Below, one piece after another: positions 47,182-64,000 of a stretch of DNA of 64,000 nt. The DNA lies in the NCBI GenBank assembly GCA_964036665.1, contig OZ038532.1:12480537-12544536 (forward strand), written 5' to 3'. The notes under the pieces are model-generated. The model saw only the letters and a list, made by a program, of their open reading frames with translations, was not told where the DNA came from and did no database searches. This DNA comes from Gordius sp. MW1. Lineage: Eukaryota > Nematomorpha > Gordioida > Gordea > Gordiidae. Positions within the stretch are counted from its first letter, which is position 1. Each line of letters begins with the position of its first letter. The translations under genes were made by a program, and so were the position numbers.

Positions 47182-47604
47182 CTACACATATCGCCATAGT
47201 TTTTTGTTCGCCTTTAATATTTTTATTTTCAATGAGTGTATTTCTTAAATGTCTTTCAAATAGATTTTTCAAATGTATATGCAAATTAAAAATCAGAGTA
47301 GCCTTTTTAATGTGTTTTTTATTAATAAAAAAACTTAATATATATTCGAATCCTTAAATTTTTTTCGAATCGAATTCGAATCTTCATTTTAATATTCGAC
47401 GAATCTCGAATCGAGTATTTTTTTGAAAAAAATTCGAATCCGAATCGAAAATCCAGAGGCGTAGAGACAACTTACCTTACTAAATAATAAGTTTTTATAA
47501 ATTACTAACTTTATTATAATTTAAAATCCTAGACCAAATTGCATTTCTTAGTTTTATATTCGTAATTTGAAGTGAGCAAAATAAATTCCTAACTGTTTTA
47601 CTTA

Positions 47605-47703
47605 TATAGGCCCAAGTCCGGCCCGCACTTTTTAAACAGTCTTATCTCAGGCCGGCCAGCTTGCCGGGCTTGGGCAACGGGCTAGCCCGGCTCATGCAGA
47701 CCT
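47605..47703. mobile_element. CCCGG-rich MITE end
   Basis: CCGGCCCGC, GCCGGCCAGC and GGGCTAGCCCGG lead to a terminal GCTCATGCAGACCT. See 41686 for a possible partner end. Confidence 0.4.
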
Positions 47704-48679
47704 ATAATCCTCAAAATTATTAGTTCGTAATAATAGTATTTATAGGGATCATTGTAAGAGACTTAATGATAAAAAATTATAAGGTAAATAAAGATGATTG
47801 GTATTTAAGGTAATGATAATAGAAAAAGGCGTATTGATCCATAAATTTATTATATATGACGCCTACACCCCCACCAATTATTCTAAAATCGTCGATCAAA
47901 AATAGTCTTTTTTGACGATTCAACATGGAATGGCCCATATAGATTATTTAAAAAAAATTATAACTAATTTATTATCTGTGTAATATATATAAGTTTTGAA
48001 GCATTTTCTTATTTTTAAAGTTTTAATAGCTACTATATTTGTTTTGATTTAATATTTATTATAGATAGGCGCTGGAGTTTAAAGCTATGTTCTGTATGCT
48101 GTAAGATATTATCGAGTGGGGTTTAATTGAACCCTAATTTTATAAATGGTTAGTTTGGGTTTAACCTCGGGCCTCGGGACGGGCTGCCGCATCAGTTCGA
48201 TCTGAGCCCGAGACCTGATTAATTTATTTTACTTGAGCCCTGCCTGATACGCTCTTGGGTCGGTCATCGGGCGGTTAATGCTAGGCTTTAAATCTCACTT
48301 ACTAACTCAACAAAAATTAGGCAACTACCACGATTTCTACATAAAATTATGCCTTATTTATACGTGTAATATTATTTTTTCTTTTCCATCTTTGATTGAG
48401 CTGTCTATATCAGATCTTTAATTATGTTAAATGTAAATTCAGTCAAATAAAAAATAAAATAATCTTCGAAATTATATATTATTTAAAATTACTAAACTTA
48501 CTTACAATTTCTTGTAATTTTATGTTGAAAAATTTCAATTAATTCTATTGTTAACCTGGATAATAAAAAACAAATAAAATACTAAGAATATTGACACTTA
48601 TGTTATTATTTTAAGAATATAGTTAATAAAGATGATTTTAACAAATTATATAATTATTGTAAATTAAATAATAAATGCT
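47704..48679. other. AT-rich sequence with CCCGAGCC debris
   Basis: A CCCGA/GGGC-rich patch at 48165-48285 (GGGCCTCGGGACGGGC) looks like the edge of another MITE of the 23512 type. No ends were found, and no gene is seen. Confidence 0.35.
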
Positions 48680-48847
48680 CATGGGCGTAGCCAGGTTTTG
48701 AATTAAGGGGGCGGGCAAAACGTTTAGGAAATTAATTAGGGGGGGGGGGGGCAAAACATGAATTTTTCTAATTTTAAGGGTTTTTGCATTGAAATTTGTT
48801 TTTTGACATTTAGGGGGGACGCCACCCTCTCCCTGGCTACGCCCATG
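48680..48847. mobile_element. CATGGGCGTAGCCAGG MITE
   Basis: Perfect 16-bp inverted ends, CATGGGCGTAGCCAGG and CCTGGCTACGCCCATG, with G runs inside. The flanks TAAATGCT and TAAGTGTT agree at 6 of 8 bases. It lies just outside the 3' end of the rabphilin gene. Confidence 0.82.
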
Positions 48848-49229
48848 TAAGTGTTCATTAAATTTTAATGTTATGACTTCTTATATAAAATAAAATAGAC
48901 GGTGCCTAAGTAGTTAACCACGATATTAATATAGATATGTGTTAACTCTAGGTTAAATATAAATGGTCTAAGTGTATAACTTAAAATGTAAGCTTTAATC
49001 TTTTTAACCCTACCTATAAAAAGTTCTATTTATAACAAAAATTATACATGACAAATTTATATATATACTTAGAGTCTTTGTTATCTAAATAAAATATAAG
49101 CAATAAAAGCTTAAAGTTAATCAGTGTAAATTGCACATTATAAAGCCATTTATTATGATAATTTCATTTATTTATATATTTTTATGAATTTATAGGCAAT
49201 TAGCTATATATTTAACACTAAGATGCTAG

Positions 49230-62366
<13,137 letters not shown>

Positions 62367-62848
62367 TTAGAGAGCTGGGTACTTATTTTTGCACTTAATA
62401 TTAGTTAAGATTTTAGTTATTCTTTTTACCATGCAGGCCTTATTTTATAAAAAATTTATTATTATCTATAATATATTAAAAAAATTTTTATAATTTAGCA
62501 TGTATAAATTCTTCAAAATAAATAGAATGGCTATTCATTAATGTTTGCAATATAATATTTCTCGTATAATAATGAGTATTGAAGATGAAAGGCGCTTACC
62601 GGCTCTTTTAACAAAAATTATTTGATTTGTACCTGATCAAAAGACAAGCTGTTATCAAGCGCTTATAGAAAAGTAATTAGGTAACTAAAATGAAAAGAAA
62701 TAATAACGAGTTTTAATCAAGCAGTTTGCATTTTCTTTGGAAATACATCCTTCTTTATTGTCTCCCCACTCACGCCCTCACAACCTTTTTTAAATCAGTT
62801 CAGAGTCTTAGCCCGTTTTATTTACAATCTTTTTTAATATAGCACGCC

Positions 62849-63628
62849 TACGCCTGTGGGAAATCTTCGAGATTCGATTCGATACTCGATTCGGAATTTC
62901 GAATCGATTCCGAATTCGATTCTTATGTGTAAATTTTGAATCGAATATTTAGTTGCTGAGATTCAAAAATTCGAATCGAATCTTTAAAAAAAGAATTCGA
63001 AAATTCTTTTAACTTTCAATTTATTTTTAATAGACTAGTCGCATAAAATACAACTGTTTTTATCTTATCGCAATTTAGTTATATTTCCCGCTATCATTTT
63101 TTTTAAACTTCTTTATTACAAACGCGCTTAATTAAATTTCATTTTGACACATCATAGTAAATAATAATGTCCATGTCCAATGCTATTGGTAAGTAGTAAC
63201 ATAATTCATTATATTTTTCTATATATATAATATCTATTTAAATTCATTTTAATATGATTAAATCTTATATCTTACATTCTTATATACACAACATAATTTT
63301 TTATTAACTAAACTTAAACAATCTTTTAAGGAAGAAAATATTAGAAAAAATTTGCCTCAAAAATTGGCTGAAAAACACTGCTTAATTATATTACAAATAT
63401 ATTTCTGTTCGCCTATTATAGTTCCATATTCAATTTATTTGTGTTTAATATATTTTTAAATCAATTTTTAAAATGTATTTGTAGTGTTTATAAAAAACAT
63501 AAAACATGTTCAAATTCGAATCTTTAAATTTCTTTCGAATCGATTTTTCAGTTTATTATTCATCGAATATCGTATCGAATATTTTTTCAAAAAATAATAT
63601 TCGATTTGATTCGAAATCCACAGGCGTA
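62849..63628. mobile_element. 780-bp hAT-like MITE with GAATCGAAT repeats
   Basis: The ends TACGCCTGTGG and CCACAGGCGTA are perfect 11-bp inverted repeats. The flanks AGCACGCC and AGCACGGC match at 7 of 8 bases. Dense GATTCGATTCG and GAATCGAAT arrays lie in both subterminal regions. The ends resemble those of 45331-47463, so it is probably the same family. It lies upstream of the visible rabphilin exons, probably in another intron of the gene. Confidence 0.87.
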
Positions 63629-63636
63629 AGCACGGC

Positions 63637-64000
63637 TATTGTTACTACCCACCTTCAGATATTTTTTATTGCCTCGACTACTAGTATTCTCTCTCTACAG
63701 TTGATTCATGTAGATCGTAAATCGCCTGCAACTAAATACTATCAACATTTTACCACACCATACCCATGGTAAAAACGCTCTCGATCCTTAAGTATCGTAT
63801 TTTAAAATTCCTCAACCTCCGCAAAAGCGTCAGCACCCTTCTTTTCTTATTCTAAAACACATCAACCCCTGCAAAATCGTAAGGCCATCTTTCAGTTCAA
63901 TGAGGCCCTTTTTATTCAGGCTGGAACATTAGCTAGTTACCCCCCGTCATCTGTTTAATATATCGGATCTATCTCTTTTGCCGAGCATATGACATCCTTT
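63637..64000. other. Window end, no feature recognised
   Basis: A short frame at 63506-63772 starts inside the MITE and has no family resemblance. The missing rabphilin C2A exons were looked for here on the - strand and not found. Confidence 0.4.

Larger units (their letters stand above)
45331..47463 (+). mobile_element. Deleted hAT element with GAATCGAAT repeats, carrying a nested MITE
   Basis: The ends TACCCTCTGG and CCAGAGGCGTA form an imperfect inverted pair. They are flanked by a perfect 8-bp GAGACAAC (45323-45330 and 47464-47471). Subterminal arrays of CGAATCGAATC lie at both ends. Inside are a transposase relic and an 813-bp MITE (46369-47181). Without the MITE the element is about 1320 bp. 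Confidence 0.9.

Noticed and set aside
46341-47284. Pro/Arg/Gly-rich proteins on both strands
   Set aside because: They are translations of CCCGG repeat arrays in the MITE; the same frames recur in the copy at 53542-54380.

Overview
This is a eukaryotic, very AT-rich window. Interrupted coding sequence with standard GT/AG introns, metazoan gene families (a cadherin, rabphilin) and many class II transposons point to an animal. I infer an invertebrate, most likely an arthropod, but nothing here fixes the species.

Three host genes can be read. (1) A single-pass cadherin on the + strand, 4623-16033, from 20 exons whose splice phases all agree. It has about four cadherin repeats, one membrane helix and an unusual cytoplasmic tail ending in about 250 residues rich in Tyr, Asp, Gly and Ser. 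(2) ALG2, the N-glycan mannosyltransferase, on the + strand, 26748-28736: four exons, 424 residues, apparently intact. (3) The 3' part of a rabphilin gene on the - strand, 49230-62274: five exons covering the end of C2A and all of C2B, with the 5' end outside the window. Its last intron is about 9 kb and packed with transposons.

Most of the rest is mobile DNA. The clearest theme is hAT-type elements: nine insertions have perfect 8-bp target duplications. One is a 3.4-kb copy (16816-20248) with a nearly complete transposase broken by one frameshift. One is a 2.1-kb deletion copy (45331-47463) carrying a transposase relic and a second, younger element nested inside it. The others are 150-800 bp non-autonomous elements with distinctive subterminal repeat arrays (CCCGG-, GATCCGATCC-, GAATCGAAT- and CTCGTCTCG-type). 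There is also a broken piggyBac transposase with its right end, a piggyBac-like MITE, RTE/BovB-like LINE relics, a 0.9-kb foldback element, and two side-by-side MITEs ending 79 bp before the ALG2 start codon.

From about 32.7 to 54.8 kb the window is dominated by one modular repeat system. A small hairpin unit (CCAATGG, an A/T run, CCATTGG) occurs about 27 times in both orientations, mixed with tRNA-like segments, long inverted arms and a conserved terminal segment. I cannot assign it to a known class, and together with the cadherin tail it is the best candidate here for something undescribed. Bases 1-4622, 20610-23299, 24501-26045 and most gaps between repeats show no recognisable gene.
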